This document shows positions 1-6,077 of a stretch of 17,142 nt of DNA, piece by piece. Every line of letters starts with the position of its first letter. The first letter of the stretch is position 1. The notes beneath the pieces were generated by a model that saw only the letters and a program-made list of their open reading frames with translations, did no database searches and was not told the DNA's origin. The DNA is from GWC2-37-8 sp964485555 (GTDB lineage Bacteria; Patescibacteriota; Minisyncoccia; Moranbacterales; GWC2-37-73), in the NCBI GenBank assembly GCA_964485555.1, contig CAZAJN010000090.1, forward strand, positions 1 to 17,142, read 5' to 3'. The translations under genes were made by a program, and so were the position numbers.

Positions 1-37
1 AAAGAATGACTGTTTTTTCTTTTGTATTATTGAGTGA

Positions 38-206
38 GGGATTCGAACCGGCAGCAGTGAGAATGAGCGATGGCGAATAATCGAACGTAGATGAATGCGA
101 GGAATACGAGCATTCAGCTCTGCCGCGGACAAGGAGTTTTCAGCAGAAAACGACGCGACACTCAGCAAACTTATTGCGGGAGGAAGGATTCGAATCGGTG
201 GCAGTG
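38..206. repeat. Two imperfect repeats carrying a tRNA T-arm-like motif
   Basis: The motif GGATTCGAAYCGGYRGCAGTG occurs at 39-59 and 186-206 with 18 of 21 bases identical. Read on the minus strand, its core (GGTTCGAATCC) resembles a tRNA T-arm, but no acceptor, anticodon or D stem surrounds it, so neither copy is a tRNA gene. The DNA between and after the copies is GC-richer than its surroundings and holds short inverted repeats such as GAATGC/GCATTC (about 96-118) and GTTTTC/GAAAAC (about 136-151). Open frames through 1-297 look like no known protein, and I see no gene there. Confidence 0.5.
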
Positions 207-297
207 TAAGGAGATTGTGAGTGTCGACGAACAAGCGACGCGGAAATCCTGGCACCTCAACATAAATTTTCAAATAGACAAGTTATCTTCGAACCAT

Positions 298-326
298 TTG
301 ACTTTTATCAATATCAGTAAGATAAT
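298..326 (+). promoter_or_regulatory. Sigma-70-type promoter for the orphan gene at 388
   Basis: A -35 box TTGACT (298-303), a 17-bp spacer and a -10 box GATAAT (321-326) each match the consensus at five of six positions. Transcription would start near 333, leaving a leader of about 55 nt before the ATG at 388. Confidence 0.6.
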
Positions 327-387
327 ATTAAACCATGTTGTTTTAGTAAAAACCCGGCAACGACCGGACAAATAAGGAGGATTGATC

Positions 388-816
388 ATGAAAAAAGATG
401 TGAGAACGTTACCCGCAAGCAACTTTGTTGGTACATTATATGTCAACGCTTTCAATCTCGATTTGGACGATAGGAATTTTCGCCAATTCATACAAAGGAC
501 CCTGCCGATCGTCATTTTTAATGACTCTGACAGAATTGAAGCTAAGACACTTGAAATGCTCTCTGCTAAGCATATAAACAAGGTCTTCAGCAACAAGGAG
601 GTTATCGTCAGAGGTTATGGATTGGAAATGGAAATTGGAAAATGTGAAGGCTGCGCTGCTGGAAAAAATGGTCGCGTCACGATCAAACTGTCATCCGGGA
701 AAAAGTATTCATTTATTCCTGACAGCAGTACAGTATCGGGCAACAAAGTGGCGGGAGTTGCCTTGCCGAAAAAACTGCATCGCATAAGCATTGAGCTCAA
801 AAAATCAATTCTTTAG
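388..816 (+). CDS. Hypothetical protein, 142 aa, orphan gene
   Basis: I do not recognise this protein. The ATG at 388 is chosen because a perfect SD, AAGGAGG (374-380), lies 7 nt upstream; an in-frame TTG at 382 is too close to that SD. The product is soluble-looking, with no signal peptide or membrane segment. Its N-terminal half mixes acidic and hydrophobic residues. A CxxC pair (KCEGC, near residue 85) sits before a basic, beta-rich C-terminal half, which could suggest a small metal- or redox-sensitive fold, but that is only a guess. The gene is self-contained, with its own promoter (298-326) and an intrinsic terminator (849-885). It is one of only two large plus-strand genes in the window, and its strong SD differs from the SD-less core genes. 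That fits a recently acquired or independently regulated gene. Confidence 0.75.
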   Translation: MKKDVRTLPASNFVGTLYVNAFNLDLDDRNFRQFIQRTLPIVIFNDSDRIEAKTLEMLSAKHINKVFSNKEVIVRGYGLEMEIGKCEGCAAGKNGRVTIKLSSGKKYSFIPDSSTVSGNKVAGVALPKKLHRISIELKKSIL

Positions 817-848
817 AGAAATAATGCCGTAAATGAAAACTGTTCATT

Positions 849-885
849 GCGACCCACTGTTTTACATAGTGGGTCGCCTTTTTTT
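849..885 (+). terminator. Intrinsic terminator after the 388-816 gene
   Basis: A perfect 10-bp stem, GCGACCCACT (849-858) with AGTGGGTCGC (868-877), encloses a 9-nt loop. On the plus strand it is followed by C and seven T residues. It lies 33 bp after the stop codon at 816. Confidence 0.9.
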
Positions 886-1009
886 ATTTTTCAATCAAAA
901 CTTTTATGCGTTCCGTTGCAGTCTGCAAACTATCCAGATTTTCCAATATATCTGCGTATGTTTTGCCAAAGTGGTTGCTGAAATCATTCTGAATTCCCAA
1001 CTTACAAAG
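884..1009 (-). pseudogene. Possible remnant of a coding region (about 40 codons)
   Basis: On the minus strand an open frame ends with TAA at 884-886 and reads back to a TGA at 1010-1012. Its composition looks like a real protein (for example the stretch HFGKTYADILENLDSLQTAT), predicting an amphipathic helix. It has no ATG and no SD, and a minus-strand terminator (1012-1052) lies immediately upstream. A decayed or truncated C-terminus is one explanation; a chance open frame is the other. The family is not recognised. Confidence 0.2.
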
Positions 1010-1011
1010 TC

Positions 1012-1052
1012 AAAAAAATAGAGTCACCCCCGAAGTTATCCGGAAAGTGACC
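1012..1052 (-). terminator. Intrinsic terminator for the 64-aa membrane protein gene
   Basis: Read on the minus strand, GGTCAC and TTCCG (separated by one bulged T) pair with CGGGGGTGAC across an 8-nt loop, using some G-U pairs. A run of seven T residues follows (1018-1012). It begins about 20 bp after the stop codon of the gene at 1074-1268. Confidence 0.6.
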
Positions 1053-1073
1053 AAAGTGAAATGTTTTTGTATT

Positions 1074-1268
1074 TTAATTCTGCTTTATTGCCACTGAGAC
1101 AATCCCGCCACTAAAAAAGAAAACTGCAACGAAATTCAGAATCAGCAATGGAGTTGGTGCATGTAATGAAGAGTCCAACATCTTTATGATCTCAAAAATA
1201 CCCCAGGATAAATTCACCCCTGCCAACAAACTCATCAGAAATATTGGTATAATTTTTTCCCTACCCAT
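1074..1268 (-). CDS. Small two-helix membrane protein, 64 aa
   Basis: The sequence shows two hydrophobic segments, roughly residues 7-28 and 38-60, joined by a short loop containing LDSSLHAPTP, with a charged N-terminus (MGREK). No known family is recognised; it resembles the many tiny integral membrane proteins of reduced genomes. The start is well supported: AAGGAG lies 6 nt before the ATG. A TATAAT box lies about 48 bp upstream (1316-1321) and a minus-strand terminator follows the stop. It therefore appears to be transcribed alone, downstream of and separate from the prfB-ftsE-ftsX block, whose terminator is at 1377-1408. An envelope role is likely, but nothing more specific can be said. 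Confidence 0.7.
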   Translation of the reverse strand: MGREKIIPIFLMSLLAGVNLSWGIFEIIKMLDSSLHAPTPLLILNFVAVFFFSGGIVSVAIKQN

Positions 1269-1315
1269 GTTAGACTCCTTTTTGTAAAAGAAATTTGTTG
1301 GTTCATAAATCCAAT

Positions 1316-1321
1316 ATTATA
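1316..1321 (-). promoter_or_regulatory. -10 box TATAAT for the 64-aa membrane protein gene
   Basis: A perfect TATAAT on the minus strand lies between the ftsX terminator and the small gene, placing the transcript start near 1309 with a leader of about 41 nt. The only -35-like match, TTGATA, is 20 bp upstream of it, which is longer than usual. Confidence 0.45.
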
Positions 1322-1376
1322 AACAAAACTAAAGAACAGTTTATCAACCAACTACCTGTTCTACAGCTTAAAATGC

Positions 1377-1408
1377 AAAAAATGCCACCTTGCAGGGTAG
1401 CATTTTTT
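1377..1408 (-). terminator. Intrinsic terminator of the prfB-ftsE-ftsX block
   Basis: AAAAAATGC (1377-1385) pairs with GCATTTTTT (1400-1408), with a further imperfect inner stem around a TGCA loop. It lies 45 bp after the ftsX stop codon. The T-run on either strand means it could act in both directions. Confidence 0.8.
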
Positions 1409-1452
1409 CAAAAGCAGGCGTATTTAAGTAAAACTAATCTCGTGATGAAAAA

Positions 1453-2364
1453 CTACACCTTCAAGTATCTCCTGATTGCGATAACACCACTGATTGTTCC
1501 AAGGCAAATTCCAGACAGCAAAAGCAAACCGAAAATTGTGAAGAAATTGCTAAAGTAAAAACTGACAATATCTCCTCCCGAGATGCTACCTTGCGTGATT
1601 GGGGCCAGGAATTTTGAAGTTATATAAAGAGCGATCATGACAACGAACGCAGAAACCACTCCATAGAAAATTCCTTCGAAAACGAAAGGCATTCGAATGT
1701 AGATGTTTGATGCGCCCACTAGCCGCATGATTTCAAATTCCTGCTTGTGAGCATACATAGTCAGACGTATGGCATTGAAAGTGATGAGGATTCCAATGAA
1801 AACAAATACGATTCCAAGCGTCAAACCGACCTGCTCAACTATCTTCATGATGCCTGTCAGTTTTTGAATAGCAGCTTGATTCTCTTCAAAATCAATGCGT
1901 CCGATACTGTCAGCAAAGCTGGAACCTTTGATGGCTTTGACAATAATTTCATATTCATTTGGATCATTTGCTCTTATTACCAAAGCTGAAAGCAAAGGAT
2001 TTTCACCTATTTCATCCAAAGCCTGAGTTATGGAAGGATTTTTTTCGCCCAACTTCTTGAACTGCGACAAAGCCTTTTCTTTGGAAACGTAGTCGATGGA
2101 TTTTATTTCTTGAAAACTGACCAGACCATCTTTTATTTCCAAAATTCGACTCTCCTCGATATCGGAATTGAAATACACACTGACATTGATCTTATCTTGG
2201 ATGTTCTGCAAAACGATGTTAGCAGTGACGCCAAGAATCATGGTGACACTTATGACATACAAAGAAATAGCCAGCACGCTCACGGTCGCAAAACTAAGCC
2301 ATCCATTGCGATAGAAATTGTCCAGCCCTTCCCTGAATGTTCGTTTTAACTTTATAAACTTCAT
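1453..2364 (-). CDS. ftsX: Cell division protein FtsX
   Basis: This is the membrane subunit of the FtsEX complex, an ABC-like machine at the septum that passes ATP hydrolysis by FtsE to cell-wall hydrolases outside the cell. At 303 aa it has normal FtsX length and topology: a basic cytoplasmic N-terminus, a first membrane helix (about 22-46), a large extracytoplasmic domain (about 47-178), then three helices (about 180-202, 227-250, 272-297). The cytoplasmic motif EIMRLVGAS (211-219) before the third helix is characteristic of the family and contacts the ATPase. It follows ftsE with a 55-bp gap. That gap holds a heptamer array and no SD. No M23-type hydrolase activator gene follows, so the partner of its outer domain must be encoded elsewhere. 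Confidence 0.93.
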   Translation of the reverse strand: MKFIKLKRTFREGLDNFYRNGWLSFATVSVLAISLYVISVTMILGVTANIVLQNIQDKINVSVYFNSDIEESRILEIKDGLVSFQEIKSIDYVSKEKALSQFKKLGEKNPSITQALDEIGENPLLSALVIRANDPNEYEIIVKAIKGSSFADSIGRIDFEENQAAIQKLTGIMKIVEQVGLTLGIVFVFIGILITFNAIRLTMYAHKQEFEIMRLVGASNIYIRMPFVFEGIFYGVVSAFVVMIALYITSKFLAPITQGSISGGDIVSFYFSNFFTIFGLLLLSGICLGTISGVIAIRRYLKV

Positions 2365-2398
2365 TTTGTTTTCACAATTTAGATTTTATTTGGAATTT

Positions 2399-2419
2399 GA
2401 GATTTGAGATTTGAGATTT
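2399..2419. repeat. Heptamer array GAGATTT x3 between ftsE and ftsX
   Basis: Three head-to-tail copies close to GAGATTT occupy most of the 55-bp ftsE-ftsX spacer. Similar 7-bp-phased arrays occur at 8355-8389, 8764-8802 and 17056-17097. Confidence 0.6.
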
Positions 2420-3106
2420 TTAAATTGCATATCTCCCCTTCAGGTGGTCCCTGATGACTTTTCCACAATCAAGAGCAATCACACGACGATTCAATTTGTC
2501 CACAATGTCCTTGTTGTGAGTTGCTAAAATCACCGTAGTTCCCATGCTGTTTATTTTCAAAAGAAGTTGGATGATTTCCCATGTTGCTGTGGGATCCAAA
2601 TTTCCAGTCGGTTCATCTGCGATTATTATCGTCGGACGACGAACAAGAGCGCGCGCCAGACAAATCTTTTGTTGTTCGCCACCCGAAAGTTGTCTTGGAT
2701 ATTTCTTGGCTTTATCAGCCATTCCCACAATCTCCAAAATTTCCGGAACTCTTTCCTGGATTTCTTCAAGCGTGGCATCTGAAACTTCCAAAGCATACGC
2801 CACATTTTCCCAGGCTGTCTTTTGAGGCAACAATTTGAAATCCTGAAAAACTGTTCCTATATTTCTCCTGAAATAAGGCAGATGCTTTATGTTTATCGCA
2901 TCAATCGGACGATCATTGAAATAGACATGACCATCGCTAGCCTGCTCTTCAGCATAAATAAGTTTAAGCAAAGTTGATTTCCCGCTTCCACTATGTCCAA
3001 CAATAGACAAGAACTCACCCTGTTCAATGATGAGATTTATATCCTCCAGTGCTGAAAAATTTCCAGGATACGTTTTTGAAACATTTTCAAATTTTATGAT
3101 TGCCAT
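2420..3106 (-). CDS. ftsE: Cell division ATP-binding protein FtsE
   Basis: This is the cytoplasmic ATPase of FtsEX. All ABC signatures are present in the 228-aa product: Walker A GHSGSGKST (37-45), Q-loop Gln88 in TVFQDF, signature LSGGEQQ (140-146), Walker B IIIADE (160-165), D-loop NLD (169-171) and the switch histidine in ATHNKD (His197). The length and the FtsE-type sequence around the signature fit the family, and ftsX follows directly. The prfB-ftsE-ftsX order is also found in Firmicutes, so the neighbourhood supports the call. The ATG at 3106 has no SD; a TATAAT box 28 bp upstream would give a leader of about 20 nt. Confidence 0.95.
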   Translation of the reverse strand: MAIIKFENVSKTYPGNFSALEDINLIIEQGEFLSIVGHSGSGKSTLLKLIYAEEQASDGHVYFNDRPIDAINIKHLPYFRRNIGTVFQDFKLLPQKTAWENVAYALEVSDATLEEIQERVPEILEIVGMADKAKKYPRQLSGGEQQKICLARALVRRPTIIIADEPTGNLDPTATWEIIQLLLKINSMGTTVILATHNKDIVDKLNRRVIALDCGKVIRDHLKGRYAI

Positions 3107-3133
3107 ATGATATTTTTGTTTTTATCTTTATAG

Positions 3134-3139
3134 ATTATA
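3134..3139 (-). promoter_or_regulatory. -10 box TATAAT upstream of ftsE
   Basis: A perfect TATAAT on the minus strand lies in the prfB-ftsE spacer. No good -35 box is visible at 16-18 bp; the region upstream is a T-rich tract. If used, ftsEX can be transcribed independently of prfB. Confidence 0.4.
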
Positions 3140-3202
3140 ACACAAGTATCAAAAAAATTGAAATTCTTCTTGGCGATTTTATTATTAATTGCCTGTTGCC
3201 TG

Positions 3203-4301
3203 TTATAAATTGCTTGCCTTCCACCTTAGAAAACTTTCCATGAATTCATAGAGCTCTCCATCCAAAACCTTTTCTGCGTCACTTGTCTCGTGCTTCGTGC
3301 GATGATCCTTAACCATCTTATACGGATGCAAAACATACGATCTGATCTGATTTCCCCAATCCGCGCTTTTGTATTCTCCGCGCAATTTCTGTTTTTCAGC
3401 CTCTTGCTCTTCCAGATATCGTTGATGAATCCTAGCTCTCAAGACCTTCATGGCTTGTTCCTTGTTCTGAAGCTGTGAGCGCTCACTTTGGCAAGTCACC
3501 ACTACGCCGGTTGGCAGATGAGTGATGCGAACAGCGCTATCCGTCGTGTTGACATGTTGCCCGCCAGCGCCTGAAGCTCTGTAGGTATCGATGACCAGAT
3601 CTTGAGGTTGAATGTTCACTTCGGCGATCTCCTCAATGATTGGCAGCACTTCTGCAATTGCAAAAGATGTCTGACGCAAACTGTCAGCATTGAAAGGTGA
3701 AAGTCTGACCAGACGATGAACTCCAGCTTCACTTTGGAGATATCCGAAAGCATAAGGACCGGATATTTCAATCGTAGCGCTTTTGATTCCGGCTTCTCCC
3801 CCGCGAGTTTCTTCGACCAGATGAGCGCTGAATCCATTTTTTTCAGACCATCTCAAATACATGCGCAAGAGCATCTCCGTCCAATCCTGTGCGTCCACTC
3901 CGCCCGCGCCTGAACGCAAAACCAAAATCACATCATTCTTGTCATACTGACCGCCCAAAAGCGATTTGAATTCCAATGATTCAAATTCTTTCTGAATCTT
4001 TTCCGCCTGCGATCTCACTTCAGATTTTTCCTCCTCAGAAGCTGACTCAAAAAGTTCTACGAGTTCCATGAGCTCATCGACTTTCTTCTCGACTTCTTCG
4101 AAACTAGTCACTTCATTTTTCAGAAATTCCAACTCTTTGGAAATTTTTGTCGCTCTTGTAACATCATTCCAGAATCCTTCTGCATAAGTTTTTTCTTCGA
4201 GCTGGGCGATTTTGCTTTTCTTGTTGGCAACGTCAAAGATAGTCCCGCAAGAGCGGGAGCTTATTCTTTATCACTTCGAGATTTTCAAGAGTTTCTTTCA
4301 T
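3203..4301 (-). CDS. prfB: Peptide chain release factor 2, made by programmed +1 frameshift
   Basis: RF2 recognises UAA and UGA stop codons and triggers release of the finished peptide. The gene starts at ATG 4301 (MKETLENLEVIKNKLPLLRD, then Tyr-Leu) and hits an in-frame TGA after codon 22. The site CTT TGA C (complement of 4232-4238) is the classical RF2 autoregulatory slip: the ribosome moves +1 and continues at GAC. The joined product is 365 aa, the same length as E. coli RF2. It has the UGA-reading motif SPF (about 201-203) and the catalytic GGQ (about 246-248). Reading only the second frame would wrongly give a truncated 309-aa protein. No SD precedes the ATG. A 6-bp hairpin lies just 5' of the slip site. 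The ftsE gene follows 96 bp downstream. Confidence 0.95.
4232..4238 (-). promoter_or_regulatory. RF2 programmed frameshift site CTTTGAC
   Basis: CTT TGA C follows codons ...CGG GAC TAT. Low RF2 levels make the ribosome pause at UGA and slip on CUU-U, a negative feedback loop known across bacteria. The usual AGGGGG-type internal SD is reduced here to a GCGGGA stretch. Confidence 0.93.
4243..4258. repeat. 16-bp palindrome within the prfB 5' coding region
   Basis: TCCCGC and GCGGGA form a 6-bp stem around a 4-nt loop, ending 4 nt before the CTT slip codon of prfB. It resembles other short GC-rich palindromes in this window (4332-4347, 8935-8950). Confidence 0.6.
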
Positions 4302-4331
4302 CGTTCTACAAAATTACAAATATATTACATA

Positions 4332-4347
4332 TCCGCCAGCTGGCGGA
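4332..4347. repeat. Perfect 16-bp palindrome in the ZIP-prfB spacer
   Basis: TCCGCCAGCTGGCGGA is fully self-complementary and GC-rich in a very AT-rich spacer. No T-run follows it on either strand, so it is not a typical terminator. It may be a member of a dispersed small-palindrome family. Confidence 0.7.
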
Positions 4348-4369
4348 ACAAATATACAAAATTTTTAAT

Positions 4370-5116
4370 TTATTCTAAAAATAATAAGCCGTACATGACA
4401 ATAATCCCTGATGCAAAAAAGAAAACCTGTATCAACGTTTCAGAAAATTTATGAGCTTTGTGCTTATGCAGCTCCGGAATCATATCAGCAGTAGCGATAT
4501 AAATGAAGCCACCAGCAGCGAATGGAACAAGAATTTTTGTTACTGATTCAAATTGAGAACTGACAAGCAAAACCATGACAGCGCCGGCAACTGATGTAAG
4601 AGCGCTTAAAAAATTCCACAACAATGCTTTAGCTTTTGAAAAGCCTCCGTATAGCAGTGTTCCAAAATCTCCAATTTCCTGTGGAATTTCATGAAAGATA
4701 ACTGCCAATGTTGTTGCTATTCCGACAGGAACACTGACCAGATAGCTAGCACCGATTATTATTCCATCAATAAAATTATGCAGACCATCACCCGTCAAAA
4801 TCACATACGGAAGCGCGTGCCCATGCTCTTCGCATCCAACCTCGTGACAATGGTGCCATTGGATCAATCTTTCCAAGATGAAAAAAGAAATTATTCCAGC
4901 CAATATGGAAAAGGATGCAGACATTTCTCCCATTTCAAAAGCCTCAGGAATCAGATGAATGAAGGCATCTCCCAAAAGCGCTCCCACAGAAAAGCTGACG
5001 AAGAGGCGCAGAACGCTGTTCAATTTCTTTTCACCAAAGAAAACTGTGACAATTCCAATCAAAGAAACCACACTCACTAAAAACACACTTGCCAGAGTAT
5101 AAATCCAAGCTTCCAT
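4370..5116 (-). CDS. ZIP-family metal transporter
   Basis: ZIP proteins carry divalent metals such as zinc, iron or manganese into the cytoplasm. The 248-aa product is a multi-spanning membrane protein with the family hallmarks: HLIPE in the second helix region (54-58), the metal-site helix GDGLHNFIDG (109-118), and HEIPQEIGDF (142-151), whose histidine and glutamate form the binuclear metal site. The HEIPxEIGDF form is closest to the LIV-1/ZupT-like branch. A His-rich, Cys-containing loop (WHHCHEVGCEEHGH, 87-100) before the metal helix could bind metal. The gene starts 8 bp after the rubrerythrin stop, so the two are probably co-transcribed. The substrate cannot be read from sequence; iron would suit the rubrerythrin neighbour. 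Confidence 0.9.
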   Translation of the reverse strand: MEAWIYTLASVFLVSVVSLIGIVTVFFGEKKLNSVLRLFVSFSVGALLGDAFIHLIPEAFEMGEMSASFSILAGIISFFILERLIQWHHCHEVGCEEHGHALPYVILTGDGLHNFIDGIIIGASYLVSVPVGIATTLAVIFHEIPQEIGDFGTLLYGGFSKAKALLWNFLSALTSVAGAVMVLLVSSQFESVTKILVPFAAGGFIYIATADMIPELHKHKAHKFSETLIQVFFFASGIIVMYGLLFLE

Positions 5117-5124
5117 TTATTTTT

Positions 5125-5643
5125 TTATAGATAATTCTTAATCAGTTCCAAGTGATCAGCTTCAACTTGAGACAATGCTGCAAACAAGATTTTGATATGT
5201 GTCTCTTGAGATTCAATTGCAAATTGCTTGTAAACAGAAGAGGCATGATCTTCAAGGCCGATTGTGCGCTCAAAATTTTCAACATCTTCTTCGCTGCAAA
5301 GTTCGGGTTTGATTTCCGGCATCTGAATTCCAAGCAACTTGATGGCAATAGTGGCATGCTCAAGTTCTATTTTTGCCAAACGTTTGTACATCTTCATGAT
5401 CTCATAAGATTTGGTTTTTCCCGCCATGCAAAGATAAATAGCATTGGCTTCGATTTCCATTTGCAAAGTTTGCTCAAGATTCTTTTTTGATTGTTCGCTA
5501 AGCTGCTCTTTATTTTCCACAACTGGCTTAGCCTCTTTCCCCTCTTTGATGAAATTATGATTTGCTCCACAAAAAGGACACTTTGATGGTTTCTCTGTGC
5601 CAATATAGGCATCTCCACAAATTTCACAAATAAATGTTTTCAT
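5125..5643 (-). CDS. Rubrerythrin with N-terminal rubredoxin domain
   Basis: Rubrerythrins reduce hydrogen peroxide in anaerobes with electrons passed through a rubredoxin-type iron site. In this 172-aa protein the rubredoxin-like site comes first (Cys6, Cys9, Cys22, Cys25; motifs CEIC and CPFC). It is joined by a charged linker to a ferritin-like four-helix domain (about 50-172) carrying di-iron ligands: Glu63/65, the ExxH at 93-96, Glu131, Glu144 and ExxH at 161-164. This domain order is that of reverse rubrerythrins rather than the classical C-terminal rubredoxin form. No signal peptide, so cytoplasmic. The ZIP transporter follows 8 bp downstream, suggesting a metal and peroxide stress unit. 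No SD precedes the ATG. Confidence 0.88.
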   Translation of the reverse strand: MKTFICEICGDAYIGTEKPSKCPFCGANHNFIKEGKEAKPVVENKEQLSEQSKKNLEQTLQMEIEANAIYLCMAGKTKSYEIMKMYKRLAKIELEHATIAIKLLGIQMPEIKPELCSEEDVENFERTIGLEDHASSVYKQFAIESQETHIKILFAALSQVEADHLELIKNYL

Positions 5644-5716
5644 TATTCTACAAATTACGAATTAATTACAAATACACAAATGTATTGCATAAAACTTTTT
5701 TCAATCAAAAACTCTC

Positions 5717-5734
5717 GAGCCACCTACCGGGATT
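5717..5734. repeat. Copy of the tRNA-Thr 3' end (18 bp)
   Basis: GAGCCACCTACCGGGATT is repeated exactly at 5839-5856, where it forms the 3' end of tRNA-Thr (discriminator, acceptor strand and part of the T-arm). Similarity ends after the 18 bp. Integrases often use this part of a tRNA gene, so it could be an attachment-site duplicate, but no integrase is in the window. Confidence 0.75.
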
Positions 5735-5784
5735 TCACGTCGCTGCACTCCTTGAAAACCCACGGTTTTCAATCTTTCCTCCAA

Positions 5785-5804
5785 CGGGAAACTCCCGTTT
5801 CCCG
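5785..5804. repeat. 20-bp hairpin between the two tRNA 3' end copies
   Basis: CGGGAAAC and GTTTCCCG form an 8-bp stem around a TCCC loop. A second 9-bp stem, TTGAAAACC/GGTTTTCAA with a 3-nt loop, lies at 5752-5772. Neither has a clear T-run on the minus strand, so a terminator role after the tRNA is uncertain. Confidence 0.55.
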
Positions 5805-5839
5805 ACCCCTTCCCATTCAATCTTGGAAATCAAATTGGG

Positions 5840-5912
5840 AGCCACCTACCGGGATTGAACCGATGGCCTGCGCGTTACGAGTGCGCCGCTCTACCAACTG
5901 AGCTAAGGTGGC
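5840..5912 (-). tRNA. tRNA-Thr (anticodon CGT)
   Basis: The minus strand folds into a complete cloverleaf: acceptor GCCACCT/AGGTGGC (7 bp), D stem GCTC/GAGC, anticodon loop CTCGTAA (anticodon CGT, reading ACG threonine codons) and T-arm ATCGG-TTCAATC-CCGGT. One A-C mismatch closes the anticodon stem next to the loop (positions 31-39). No 3' CCA is encoded, so it must be added after transcription. It lies 165 bp downstream of porB on the same strand. Confidence 0.93.
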
Positions 5913-5932
5913 ATAAATAAAGTCAAAGAATA

Positions 5933-6062
5933 GAATTTTTCATGAAATTTCTGCTTGAGAATCCATGTTTTCTCTAAAATTTTTTGTTTCTTGTGTTGGG
6001 AGCACGGAAAATTTTAGAAAGAAAACATTGGGTTCGAGTCAAATTTCTTGCAAAAATTCGCA
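5933..6062. repeat. Long imperfect inverted repeat between porB and tRNA-Thr
   Basis: The core arms are 5965-5983 (ATGTTTTCTCTAAAATTTT) and 6008-6028, which matches it in reverse complement with a 2-nt bulge. Weaker complementarity extends outward on both sides to about 5933 and 6062. The central 24 nt are unpaired. No T-run follows on the minus strand, so it is not a standard terminator. Confidence 0.65.
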
Positions 6063-6077
6063 TTCTTTTGCTTTACA

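Noticed and set aside
38..60. A minus-strand tRNA gene at the left edge
   Set aside because: Only a T-arm-like string is present; the T-stem does not pair and there is no anticodon or D arm in the visible sequence.
91..375. 94-codon plus-strand open frame
   Set aside because: It runs through the tRNA-like repeats and the promoter of the 388 gene, has no SD and shows a composition unlike a folded protein.
833..1021. 62-codon plus-strand open frame
   Set aside because: It contains the terminator hairpin of the 388-816 gene and has no ribosome-binding site.
3203..4132. RF2 as a 309-aa protein starting at an internal ATG
   Set aside because: The upstream 22-codon frame and the CTTTGAC slip site restore a full 365-aa RF2.
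5634..5901. Two overlapping plus-strand open frames of 73-74 codons
   Set aside because: They run through the tRNA-Thr sequence, its duplicate and hairpins; no start signals.
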